Of a stretch of 64,000 nucleotides of DNA, positions 56,755-64,000 are shown in pieces. The stretch covers positions 1 to 64,000 of the forward strand of contig NZ_RHHP01000026.1 of the NCBI RefSeq assembly GCF_003710815.1. Direction: 5' to 3'. The notes beneath the pieces were generated by a model. It saw nothing but the letters and a program-made list of their open reading frames with translations, did no database searches and was not told the origin of the DNA. Position 1 is the first letter of the stretch; every line of letters starts with the position of its first letter. The stretch comes from Brevibacillus centrosporus. Its GTDB lineage: Bacteria; Bacillota; Bacilli; Brevibacillales; Brevibacillaceae. Position numbers and translations under genes: made by a program.

Positions 56755-57486
56755 TCATTTCACCAGGACCTTTCCTAAGAACGAACGCAGGCGCTCGTTT
56801 TGCGTGTCATCGAAAATTTCCTTTGGCTTGCCTTCTGCCATAATAATTCCCTGATCCATAAAGATGACGCGGTCGCCCACCTCTCGTGCGAAGCCCATTT
56901 CATGCGTCACGACGATCATGGTCATTCCTTCCTTGGCAAGATCCTTCATGACCGCCAGTACCTCTCCAACCAATTCCGGATCGAGGGCAGAGGTCGGCTC
57001 GTCGAACAGCATGACTTTTGGATTCATTGCCAAGGCCCTTGCGATTGCCACGCGCTGCATTTGCCCGCCTGATAGTTTGTCCGGGTAGACGTCAGCTTTG
57101 TCTTTTAGCCCTACTTTATTCAGCAGCGCAAGTCCGCGCTCACGTGCCTGCTCCTGAGGGATTTTCCGTACCTTGACTGGCGCGAGCATGACGTTTTCCA
57201 GAACGGTCTTATGAGGGAACAGATTGAAGCGCTGAAAAACCATTCCCACATCTTCCCGCACTTTATTGATATCTACCTTGGGGTCATTCAAATCGTGGCC
57301 ATTGATGACGATTCGGCCACTTGTCGATGCCTCCAGCTGGTTTAGACAGCGCAAAAACGTGCTCTTCCCCGATCCGGAAGGCCCGATGACACAGACTACT
57401 TCCCGCTCAGCGACCTGTGTCGTAATGCCCTTTAGGACCTGTAAGTCCCCATAGTTTTTTTTCAGATCCGTTACTTGAATGATCAC
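56755..57486 (-). CDS. Polar amino acid ABC transporter ATPase (GlnQ-like), unpaired
   Basis: 243 residues from GTG 57486. Walker A VIGPSGSGKSTFLRCLN, signature KLSGGQMQRVAIARAL, Walker B VMLFDEPTSALDPELV and H-loop IVVTHEMGFA are intact. FNLFPHKTVLENVMLAP is the polar amino-acid type. No permease or binding protein gene is adjacent; both neighbours are unrelated, so the partner must be elsewhere or lost. Confidence 0.92.
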   Translation of the reverse strand: MIIQVTDLKKNYGDLQVLKGITTQVAEREVVCVIGPSGSGKSTFLRCLNQLEASTSGRIVINGHDLNDPKVDINKVREDVGMVFQRFNLFPHKTVLENVMLAPVKVRKIPQEQARERGLALLNKVGLKDKADVYPDKLSGGQMQRVAIARALAMNPKVMLFDEPTSALDPELVGEVLAVMKDLAKEGMTMIVVTHEMGFAREVGDRVIFMDQGIIMAEGKPKEIFDDTQNERLRSFLGKVLVK

Positions 57487-57583
57487 GTCTGGACCCCCTA
57501 TATCCGTCTATTCACTATCGCTCGTTCTTATAGTTTACCTTAATAGTAGAAAAATTGCATGAATTTCGAACATGCCCTCTTGC

Positions 57584-57618
57584 GAAAAAGACCGGGCAGC
57601 CCATAAACGGTGTCCGGT
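57584..57618 (-). terminator. Terminator after the P-type ATPase gene
   Basis: GACCGG and CCGGTC pair on the minus strand, followed by TTTTT. Confidence 0.72.
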
Positions 57619-57647
57619 CCTCTTCCTTTTGGCAAAAGCAGCTTGGA

Positions 57648-59576
57648 TCAGCCTTTGGACGTCCCTAGATCACAGAACCCTTTTGCACAAGTGCACGATT
57701 CGCAGGAGCTGTGCGCTGGCGGTGTCGTCCGCTTTTGTTTGTTCTGAGTCGATAGATAATGCAGCAGGCGAGCTGAGTTGAGCACGACCAGCACAGAGGT
57801 TGCATTGTGCACGAATGCCCCTCCGACCGGCCCCAATATTCCGAGCATCGCGAGTCCGACCGCCGCCAGATTGATCGTGCTGGAAACAATCAGGTTTTCC
57901 CGAATGACCTGTAGTGTTTTGCGCCCCAGCTTTACGGCATCCGCCACCTTGGAAATATCATCGGTCATGATGACGATATCCGCCGCTTCGGCTGCGATCT
58001 GCGTCCCCCCTGCCCCCATGGCGATGCCGACGTGGGCAGATGTCAATGCGGGTGCATCGTTAATGCCGTCCCCGACCATCCCGACGATCAGCCCCTGCTT
58101 CCGATATTCCTCCACGCGCTGATACTTGGCTTCGGGGAATTGCTCGGCGAAAACAGTGGTTACCCCGGCTTGGCGGGCAATATGCGTGGCTGCTCCCTGG
58201 TTATCGCCGGTCAGCATGGCGATTTCCCCAACTCCGTGCAGGCGAAGCAGCCCCACCGTTTCACGCGACTCTATGCGAACTCGGTCTGCCAGCGACACCA
58301 TCCCGACCAGCTTGCCTTCGCTCGCTACGAAAACGGCGGTTTGGCCCGTTTTTTCCTGCTCTTCCTGCAGCTGTCGCAGCTCATCGGTGGAAACACCCAT
58401 TTCCGCAAAGAAGCGCCGGTTCCCTACGAGCACTTCCTTGCCTTCGATACGTCCGGAAACGCCATTACCCGGATGCACCAGAAACGATTCTACCTCAGGC
58501 AGCTCCAAACGCTGTGCCTCGCCGGCAGCAACGATGGCTTGTGCCAAAGGATGCTCGGAATGACGCTCCAGTGCAGCAGCTACGCGCAGGACGTCCTCTT
58601 GTCTTACGCTGCGCAGCCGAGCGACACCTGTGACTTGGAGTTTGCCTTCCGTGAGAGTCCCGGTCTTGTCGAGCAACAGGGCGTTGACCAAACCGATCTG
58701 TTCCAGTGCTACCCCACTTTTGATCAAAATGCCGTGCTTGGCGGCGCTGCCGATCCCAGCCATGATAGCCGTAGGCGTGGCAAGCACGAGCGCACACGGG
58801 CAAAAGACGATCAGAATCGTCACAGCCCGAACCATATCTCCGGTAAGGAAGAACATCAAAGCAGCAAGTGCGAGACTGCTCGGCACGATCCACGCTGCCC
58901 ATTTATCCAGCAAACGCTGTACAGGCGCTTTACGCTCCATCGCTTCTGCTACCAGTCGCGTCACTTTGGCAAACGCGGTTTCCTCCCCGACCCGCTGCGC
59001 CACTACTTCGATCGAACCATTTGTATTGATCGTACCCATGAATACTTCGTCGCCCAATCGTTTTTCGACCGGCAGCGATTCTCCCGTAAGTGCTGCCTGA
59101 TTGACAGCAGCCTGACCGCTCGCCACAATCCCATCTACAGGGACCTTCTCCCCTGGCTTCACTAGGATCAAATCACCGCGAGCAACCTGTTCCAGCACCA
59201 CCTCTACCCATTCATCCTGCCGTTTGATTCTCGCTGTTTGCGGAGCCATCTGCACCATCTCTTCCAGCGCAGAGGCTGCCTTTGCCACCGTCCGATTTTC
59301 CAGCCACATCCCCAGCATCATGATCAGTGCCACTTCTCCAGCAGCAAAAATTTCACCGATGGCTACAGCAGCGACGATCGCGATCGTCACCAGCACATCG
59401 CTATTGATCGTCTTTTCGATAAACAGCTCTTTTAGCGCTGCCCAGGCAATCGGAAGCCCGCACAGTAACACGGCCAACCAGGAAGTGTCCAGCCCTCCTA
59501 TCTCTCCATACAGCCAGCTGACTAACAGTCCTGCACCTGACACGATCATTGCCGTCTTTTGCAGCATGCGGCTCAT
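57648..59576 (-). CDS. Heavy-metal P1B-type ATPase without HMA domain
   Basis: 642 residues. Transmembrane metal site CPC in VFCPCALVLATPTA; phosphorylation LLLDKTGTLTEGKLQV; actuator AALTGESLPVEKRLG; HP motif RHSEHPLAQAI; hinge MVGDGINDAPALTSA. The usual N-terminal metal-binding domain is missing; instead the C-terminus ends with Cys-rich SSCESCTCAKGFCD. The promoter carries a PerR-like box and the leader a Fur-like box, so iron or zinc efflux under oxidative or iron stress is plausible. Exact metal is unknown. Confidence 0.9.
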   Translation of the reverse strand: MSRMLQKTAMIVSGAGLLVSWLYGEIGGLDTSWLAVLLCGLPIAWAALKELFIEKTINSDVLVTIAIVAAVAIGEIFAAGEVALIMMLGMWLENRTVAKAASALEEMVQMAPQTARIKRQDEWVEVVLEQVARGDLILVKPGEKVPVDGIVASGQAAVNQAALTGESLPVEKRLGDEVFMGTINTNGSIEVVAQRVGEETAFAKVTRLVAEAMERKAPVQRLLDKWAAWIVPSSLALAALMFFLTGDMVRAVTILIVFCPCALVLATPTAIMAGIGSAAKHGILIKSGVALEQIGLVNALLLDKTGTLTEGKLQVTGVARLRSVRQEDVLRVAAALERHSEHPLAQAIVAAGEAQRLELPEVESFLVHPGNGVSGRIEGKEVLVGNRRFFAEMGVSTDELRQLQEEQEKTGQTAVFVASEGKLVGMVSLADRVRIESRETVGLLRLHGVGEIAMLTGDNQGAATHIARQAGVTTVFAEQFPEAKYQRVEEYRKQGLIVGMVGDGINDAPALTSAHVGIAMGAGGTQIAAEAADIVIMTDDISKVADAVKLGRKTLQVIRENLIVSSTINLAAVGLAMLGILGPVGGAFVHNATSVLVVLNSARLLHYLSTQNKQKRTTPPAHSSCESCTCAKGFCDLGTSKG

Positions 59577-59692
59577 CTCCCTTTTTCTATCGTCTTTTCC
59601 ATTTCGGGCATTCGTTGTTGAGAAAGAGAATCAGACTTATTTCCCCCGTAAAAACAGTGGAAGCTGCTGCCCGAAGGCAACAGCATCCTAAT

Positions 59693-59707
59693 TGATAATG
59701 ATTATCC
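59693..59707. promoter_or_regulatory. Fur-like box
   Basis: TGATAAT-G-ATTATCC matches the Bacillus 7-1-7 Fur consensus TGATAATNATTATCA at 13 of 14 positions. It lies in the leader of the P-type ATPase, about 45-60 nt after the inferred transcription start. Confidence 0.72.
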
Positions 59708-59750
59708 CTATCTTTACCTAGGCGAATTTTTTTGCCTGAAGGAAATAATT

Positions 59751-59787
59751 TTATAATTATTCTAATTTAGTATCTTCCCTTCGTCAA
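59751..59787 (-). promoter_or_regulatory. P-type ATPase promoter with PerR-like box
   Basis: TTGACG (59782-59787, minus) and TAGAAT (59759-59764) with a 17-nt spacer. TTATAATTATTCTAA (59751-59765), 13 of 14 against the PerR consensus, covers the -10. The first 13 bases of this box also occur in the suf promoter. Perfect inverted repeat AATAATT-TTAT-AATTATT overlaps. Confidence 0.72.
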
Positions 59788-59862
59788 TCCCATTTTTTCC
59801 AACTGGCTTCTGATGCGTAACTCGTCTGTTTGCTGCTCATGCTAAAGAACGAGGTGGTTTTC

Positions 59863-60834
59863 ATGCAACGAAAAAAATGGGTGGCCCTACTGATTGTCCT
59901 AGTTGTATTTGCAGCAGGACTCTGTGTGGAATTCGTGTCGGGAGCGTACGATGAATTGGCGGAAAGTCCGGGCTTTTCCTGGGATGAAAATATCGTATCC
60001 GGGTCGGGTACGGACAAAATCGTCCAGCTGTTTGTGACCGGTGTCATCTCAGGCGAACAAAACGCGACCGGGATGCCGTCCATGAGCGAGCTTCTTTCCG
60101 AGCAGCTGCGGCGTGTAGAAGAAGACGAAAACGTCAAAGCTCTGGTGCTGCGAATCGATAGTCCCGGCGGAGAAGTCGTCTCGACCGATGAGCTGCATAC
60201 TCGCATCTTGCATCTCAAGCAATTGCGCCATATTCCTGTCGTCGTAAGCATGGGTTCGACTGCAGCCTCCGGGGGCTATTATTTGGCTACAACCGGTGAC
60301 AGCATTTTTGCCAATCCCAATACTTTGACCGGAAGTCTCGGTGTTATTTTCAACCTCTTCAACTACAGTGACGCAGCCAAAAAGCTCGGTGTACATCAGT
60401 TTGCCATCAAAAGCGGTCGTTTCAAGGACATCGGAAGTCCTTCCCGTCCGCTCACGGACCCCGAGCGGCAAATCTTTCAGACACTGGTCAACGAAAGCTA
60501 CAACAAGTTCGTGTTCGTGGACGTGATTGTCAAGGGACGCAACCTCTCCCGTCAACGCGTCCTGGAAATCGCAGATGGACGCGTCTATTCCGGCGAACAG
60601 GCAAAAAGGCTGGGTCTCATTGACCAATTTGGTGATCTGGAGGAAGCTACGCGCTATGCGTTATCGCTCTCTGGCTCGCCCGAAGCTATGGTGGTTCGTT
60701 ATACCGACCAGCTGTCGATCAGCAAGCTGCTGCTGAGCATGAAGCAGTACTGGTCCAATCCAGATCCGCTGGGATTAACACGCGTGCTGGAGCGAAACGG
60801 CTCTCCCAAGCTGCTGTATCAATTCATGCCTTAA
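59863..60834 (+). CDS. sppA: Signal peptide peptidase SppA
   Basis: 323 residues from ATG 59863 (GAGGTGG upstream). One N-terminal membrane helix (WVALLIVLVVFAAG) anchors it. The catalytic Ser is in SMGSTAASGGYYLATT and the Lys in SGRFKDIGSPSRPLTDPE. RIDSPGGEVVSTDELH is also conserved. It degrades cleaved signal peptides in the membrane. The partner RDD gene follows, the same order as sppA-yteJ in Bacillus subtilis. Confidence 0.95.
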   Translation: MQRKKWVALLIVLVVFAAGLCVEFVSGAYDELAESPGFSWDENIVSGSGTDKIVQLFVTGVISGEQNATGMPSMSELLSEQLRRVEEDENVKALVLRIDSPGGEVVSTDELHTRILHLKQLRHIPVVVSMGSTAASGGYYLATTGDSIFANPNTLTGSLGVIFNLFNYSDAAKKLGVHQFAIKSGRFKDIGSPSRPLTDPERQIFQTLVNESYNKFVFVDVIVKGRNLSRQRVLEIADGRVYSGEQAKRLGLIDQFGDLEEATRYALSLSGSPEAMVVRYTDQLSISKLLLSMKQYWSNPDPLGLTRVLERNGSPKLLYQFMP

Positions 60835-60887
60835 GCTTTCAAGCGTGCACAGACTGTATACACACAAGTAAAGGGAGGTGCTCTGTC

Positions 60888-61379
60888 ATGAAGGAAACAT
60901 CCTTTGACTATCAACCCGTTGTGATCTCACAGACCGATCATCAGACTGAATCTCCTATCGTCCATGACTATGCGGGTTTTTGGATTCGGGTGGCGGCTAC
61001 TCTGCTGGACTCCCTTTTCCTTGTGGGACTCAACATGCTGGTCTTCAATCCGCTCCGCAGGGCCTTTGGTGTATCCGACGCCTTTTTTTCCATGATTGAC
61101 CTGACCGAAATCATCATCGATCTCCTGTATATGATTCTGTTGACCTGGTGGACAGGCCAGACGCTGGGCAAAGTCATCCTAGGCATTCGGGTGATCAACG
61201 CTCGCCAGACAAGAGGGAATCTGGGACTTGGGCAGGTTTTCCTGCGTGAGGTCATCGGCAAATTTCTTTCGTCTCTTCCCTTTTCACTCGGGTATATGTG
61301 GGTGGGCTGGAACCAACGGAAGCAAGGCTGGCACGACCTGCTGGCCAAAACCTTTGTAATCCGGGAACGCCGTATGTGA
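60888..61379 (+). CDS. yteJ: RDD-family membrane protein (YteJ-like)
   Basis: 163 residues. The RDD signature reads AGFWIRVAATLLDSLFLVGL; two or three membrane segments follow, and GQTLGKVILGIRVINAR and QGWHDLLAKTFVI close the domain. In B. subtilis the homologue modulates SppA. GGGAGGTG precedes ATG 60888. Confidence 0.92.
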   Translation: MKETSFDYQPVVISQTDHQTESPIVHDYAGFWIRVAATLLDSLFLVGLNMLVFNPLRRAFGVSDAFFSMIDLTEIIIDLLYMILLTWWTGQTLGKVILGIRVINARQTRGNLGLGQVFLREVIGKFLSSLPFSLGYMWVGWNQRKQGWHDLLAKTFVIRERRM

Positions 61380-61496
61380 AAGGGGCCAGGGTCTTATTAA
61401 GCGACTGGACAAACCAATCTTTCTCCCTATTGTCGGACGGTACCTTGACCGCCTACAATTACCTCCATGGCAATGCCAACTCGAGGAGGGAGCATG

Positions 61497-62501
61497 ATGC
61501 GCAAATTACGTACGTCCAGTATCCTCGCCGTGAGCCTTTCTATCGCTCTATTCGGCCCTCTGCTGCCAGTCCATACTGTGACTGCAACGCCCGTCGCAAC
61601 GGCTGTTGCCAGTACGATGAGCGTCTACGGTATCCAGCTGGGGATGAGCAGCGCTCAGGTAGCGAAGATCCTGGGGAATCCCGTCCGCAAAGATCCAAGT
61701 ACGACCGGAGTCGAATGGTGGATCTACAATAAAGATCTTCGTCACTACATCCAAGTAGGAATGCAAAAAGACAAGGTCGTGACTTTGTTCTCCAACGGCC
61801 TTCAGGTCAATCTCAAAGGGATCGGCATCGGAGCTGGCACAGATGCTTTGCAAAAGGCATGGGGTGCCCCAAAAAGCTCGTTGGATATTACCCCTACTCT
61901 GAAAATTAACAACAACACAATCAGTCATCCTTCCTATGCGCAAAACAATCAAATCGTGACCTTTTCGATCGATCAACTGGGAGGCAATAAGGTCGCAGGT
62001 GTGCGAATCTCTACCCCGGAGCATTTCTCCACCATTGCCATGGAGTTGATGTATCCGATTGCGTACAAGGCACTCCCTACTCAGCCTGTATTGACGGACG
62101 AGCAGCGCAAGCAAGCGGCACGCGGCGTTGAAAAGGAAAATTTCGACTTACTCAACATCGCCAGATCCAGAGCCAATCTGCCGTTGCTTACCTGGGACGA
62201 AAGCGTGGCAGCAGTCGCTCGTGCTCACAGCCTGGATATGGTACAGAACAACTATTTCAATCATGTGTCCCCCAAGACCGGTAGTCCATTTGATCGACTG
62301 AAGCGTGCAGGCATTTCGTTTGGCTACGCCGGGGAGAACATCGCATACGGACAACTGGACGGCATCGAAGTCCATATGGGCTGGATGAACTCTGCCGGAC
62401 ATCGTCAAAATTTGCTGAATCCTCATTTCAAGCAGCTGGGAGTCGGCATCTCCTACAAGGGGACACAGCCCTTCTACACGCAAAACTTTGTATCCAGATA
62501 A
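61497..62501 (+). CDS. Secreted CAP-domain (SCP/PR1) protein, YkwD-like
   Basis: 334 residues from ATG 61497 (GGAGG 7 nt upstream), or 61494. Signal peptide: SILAVSLSIALFGPLLPVHT. Residues 45-190 form a CAP-associated N-terminal domain (YGIQLGMSSAQVAKILGNPV, then QKDKVVTLFSNGLQ). Residues 210-334 are the CAP domain: ARAHSLDMVQNNYFNHVSPK, GYAGENIAYGQ, GWMNSAGHRQNLLNPHFKQL, QNFVSR. It is exported and may act at the cell wall or in spore coat; the substrate is unknown. Confidence 0.93.
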   Translation: MRKLRTSSILAVSLSIALFGPLLPVHTVTATPVATAVASTMSVYGIQLGMSSAQVAKILGNPVRKDPSTTGVEWWIYNKDLRHYIQVGMQKDKVVTLFSNGLQVNLKGIGIGAGTDALQKAWGAPKSSLDITPTLKINNNTISHPSYAQNNQIVTFSIDQLGGNKVAGVRISTPEHFSTIAMELMYPIAYKALPTQPVLTDEQRKQAARGVEKENFDLLNIARSRANLPLLTWDESVAAVARAHSLDMVQNNYFNHVSPKTGSPFDRLKRAGISFGYAGENIAYGQLDGIEVHMGWMNSAGHRQNLLNPHFKQLGVGISYKGTQPFYTQNFVSR

Positions 62502-62517
62502 AAGGTCCTACCAAAAG

Positions 62518-62573
62518 AAAAATAGCCTGTTCCGATTGGACGCATTGCCATTTCGGACAGGCTCTTCTTTTTT
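62518..62573. terminator. Bidirectional terminator
   Basis: AGCCTGT-T-CCGA and CGGACAGGCT pair around a long loop, with A-run and CTTTTTTT flanks. Confidence 0.78.
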
Positions 62574-62575
62574 CG

Positions 62576-64000
62576 CTACTGTTTTAGCAAGTGCTTCATG
62601 ACCTTCCCAAGGCCATTGACCGGCAAGCTGCTCACAAAAACGACCTCAGGGATTTTATAAGCTGCCAGCTTCTGGCGGCACGCTTCCACGATCTCCTCTT
62701 CCGTCAAAGGGCTTCCCTGCTTTTTGACCACATAGGCGCGTGGGACCTCTCCCAACGTTTCATGAGCGACTCCTACTACAGCCACTTCCATGACATCCGG
62801 AATATGGTCGATCAAATCCTCGACTTCGATCGGATATACGTTGTCCCCACCGACCAGGATCATTTCCTTATAGCGCCCGGAAATGTACAAAAAGCCTTCC
62901 TCATCCAATCTTCCTGCATCCCCCATGTGATACCAGCCATCGATCAGCACTTTGGCTGTCGCTTCCGGGTTATGCAAATATCCTTTGAAAAGATAGGGAC
63001 TTTTGATCGCCACTTCCCCTACCTGCCCTGCTGGCACTTCTTCCCCCGTCTCGGGGTCCAGAATCTTCACCTGCACATCGAGGAACGGCCTCCCTACAGA
63101 ATCGACGTACTCCATGCCCATGATCGGATGCCAGCCGCTCACAAACGCTGCTTCTGTACTGCCGTATCCCTGGGTCATAGGAATCCCCAGCTCCAGGAAC
63201 CTCCGAATCAGCGCAGGAGAAGCTTTTGTCCCTCCCGTGGAAACGAATTTCAGGGAGCTGATGTCCCACTCCTTTCGTTCCAGCTCCCCCAGCAAATAGG
63301 AGTAGACAGACGGGAAGGCAAACATCGACTGAATCTTTTCCGCTTCAATCGTCTTTAGAATCGATGTGGTATCCCCATCTGCGAGCATGACCATCGTGTT
63401 TCCGTTATAGACATTGTAAAAAATCAGTGACGTGCTGCTCATATGAAACAGTGGATGCACTGCCAAAAAACGGGCATGCTCTGTTCGCGCACGACTCCTG
63501 CTCAAATACGTATCGTAGCAGCCGTGAGAGATCATGCATCCTTTTGGCGTCCCTGTTGTCCCTGATGTGAACAAAATGACGGCGAGATCATCCCCTGTCA
63601 TAGCTACCTTCGGCAAAGGCTCCATTGACTCTCTCGTGAAGATTTCAACATATTCATTGGCCATTTCCAGTCCATTTCCCGCTATGACCAGCCTTTCGAC
63701 TAACCCTTGCTCACGGATCAATGCGACGGCTTCTTCAAAGTCTTGATCGTAAAACATGAGCTTGGGCTTCGCGATTTGCAAAATGCCCGCCAGCTCAAAG
63801 CCGGTCAACCGCCAGTTCAACGGGATCGCTACCGCACCGATTTTCATGATCGCAAGCAAGATCGTCGGATACGGATGATCGTTCTTGCACAGAATCCCGA
63901 CCAAATCTCCTTTTTTTAATCCTGCGGCCACCATAAAGGCTGCTAGCTGATTGGTGCGTTCATCCAGCTCCTTATACGTAAACGTGCAGGAAGCCGAAAC
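62576..64000 (-). CDS. Acyl-CoA synthetase / AMP-binding ligase, 5' end off the window
   Basis: 474 residues visible; the frame is open to position 64,000 and continues beyond (TYKELDERTNQLAAFMVAAG). P-loop VILFTSGTTGTPKGCMISHG, then GYGSTEAAFVSGW, YHMGDAGRLDEEGFLYISGR and the C-terminal Lys in VNGLGKVMKHLL. It activates a fatty or aromatic acid with ATP and CoA; substrate unknown. An ATG at 63,934 is internal to the domain, so it is not the start. Confidence 0.93.
   Translation of the reverse strand, partial: VSASCTFTYKELDERTNQLAAFMVAAGLKKGDLVGILCKNDHPYPTILLAIMKIGAVAIPLNWRLTGFELAGILQIAKPKLMFYDQDFEEAVALIREQGLVERLVIAGNGLEMANEYVEIFTRESMEPLPKVAMTGDDLAVILFTSGTTGTPKGCMISHGCYDTYLSRSRARTEHARFLAVHPLFHMSSTSLIFYNVYNGNTMVMLADGDTTSILKTIEAEKIQSMFAFPSVYSYLLGELERKEWDISSLKFVSTGGTKASPALIRRFLELGIPMTQGYGSTEAAFVSGWHPIMGMEYVDSVGRPFLDVQVKILDPETGEEVPAGQVGEVAIKSPYLFKGYLHNPEATAKVLIDGWYHMGDAGRLDEEGFLYISGRYKEMILVGGDNVYPIEVEDLIDHIPDVMEVAVVGVAHETLGEVPRAYVVKKQGSPLTEEEIVEACRQKLAAYKIPEVVFVSSLPVNGLGKVMKHLLKQ

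Noticed and set aside
1..64000. CRISPR array, rRNA or insertion sequence
   Set aside because: No regularly spaced direct repeats of CRISPR type, no rRNA segment and no transposase gene were seen.

Overview
The window reads as a chromosomal segment of a low-to-mid GC Gram-positive of the Bacillales, most probably Brevibacillus or a close relative in the Paenibacillaceae. The reasons are the sufC-D-S-U-B iron-sulfur operon, the gcvH/ArsC-family pair, the sppA/RDD pair and the strong AGGAGG-type ribosome sites. The genus is an inference from protein character; no marker gene such as 16S rRNA lies in the window.

Positions 1 to about 38,995 are the right-hand part of a prophage of a contractile-tailed (myovirus) phage. 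A tyrosine integrase, an ImmA-type protease and a CI-like repressor face right (37,035-38,941). Divergent promoters with three operator-like palindromes (36,855-36,940) separate them from a long leftward genome. From right to left this holds: Cro- and Xis-like regulators; a recombination cassette (SMC/RecF-like ATPase, HNH-like nuclease, Sak4-like ATPase, DUF669 protein, SF2 helicase); a cluster of tiny genes; a primase-helicase; a probable replication origin with iterons and an AT-rich tract (24,299-24,560); a RusA resolvase; a phage sigma factor; a late-control regulator ended by a terminator; and the late operon. The late operon contains TerS/TerL, DUF1073 portal, gp7-like minor head protein, DUF2213 protease, cement protein, DUF2184 capsid, connectors, DUF3383 sheath, DUF3277 tube, a frameshifted tail chaperone, tape measure, baseplate, a lysozyme-hub fusion, Gp138 spike, gp25-like, gp47/J and DUF2612 proteins, and tail fibres. 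The window ends inside a fibre gene, so lysis genes and the left attachment site are not visible.

The prophage ends against the 3' end of host sufB. Rightward (39,008-64,000) are host genes: sufCDSUB; a CoxG-like SRPBCC protein; exoA; pckA; a MocR-type aminotransferase; an M20 amidohydrolase; a glyoxalase/SCP2 pair; a chemotaxis-receptor remnant; gcvH; a class I aminotransferase; an ArsC-family protein; a DUF2797 protein; a polysaccharide deacetylase; a lone amino-acid ABC ATPase; a metal P-type ATPase; sppA; an RDD membrane protein; a CAP-domain exoprotein; and an acyl-CoA ligase cut by the right edge.

The points most worth following are: a self-contained secreted-protein cassette (promoter, gene, terminator) inside the baseplate operon; the iteron/AT-rich origin; a T TTT TTT slippery site in the tail chaperone; a short leader element repeated before several tiny phage genes; a rightward Cys-rich gene with a palindromic operator inside the leftward operon; and the same PerR/Fur-like box placed in the promoters of both the suf operon and the metal ATPase.
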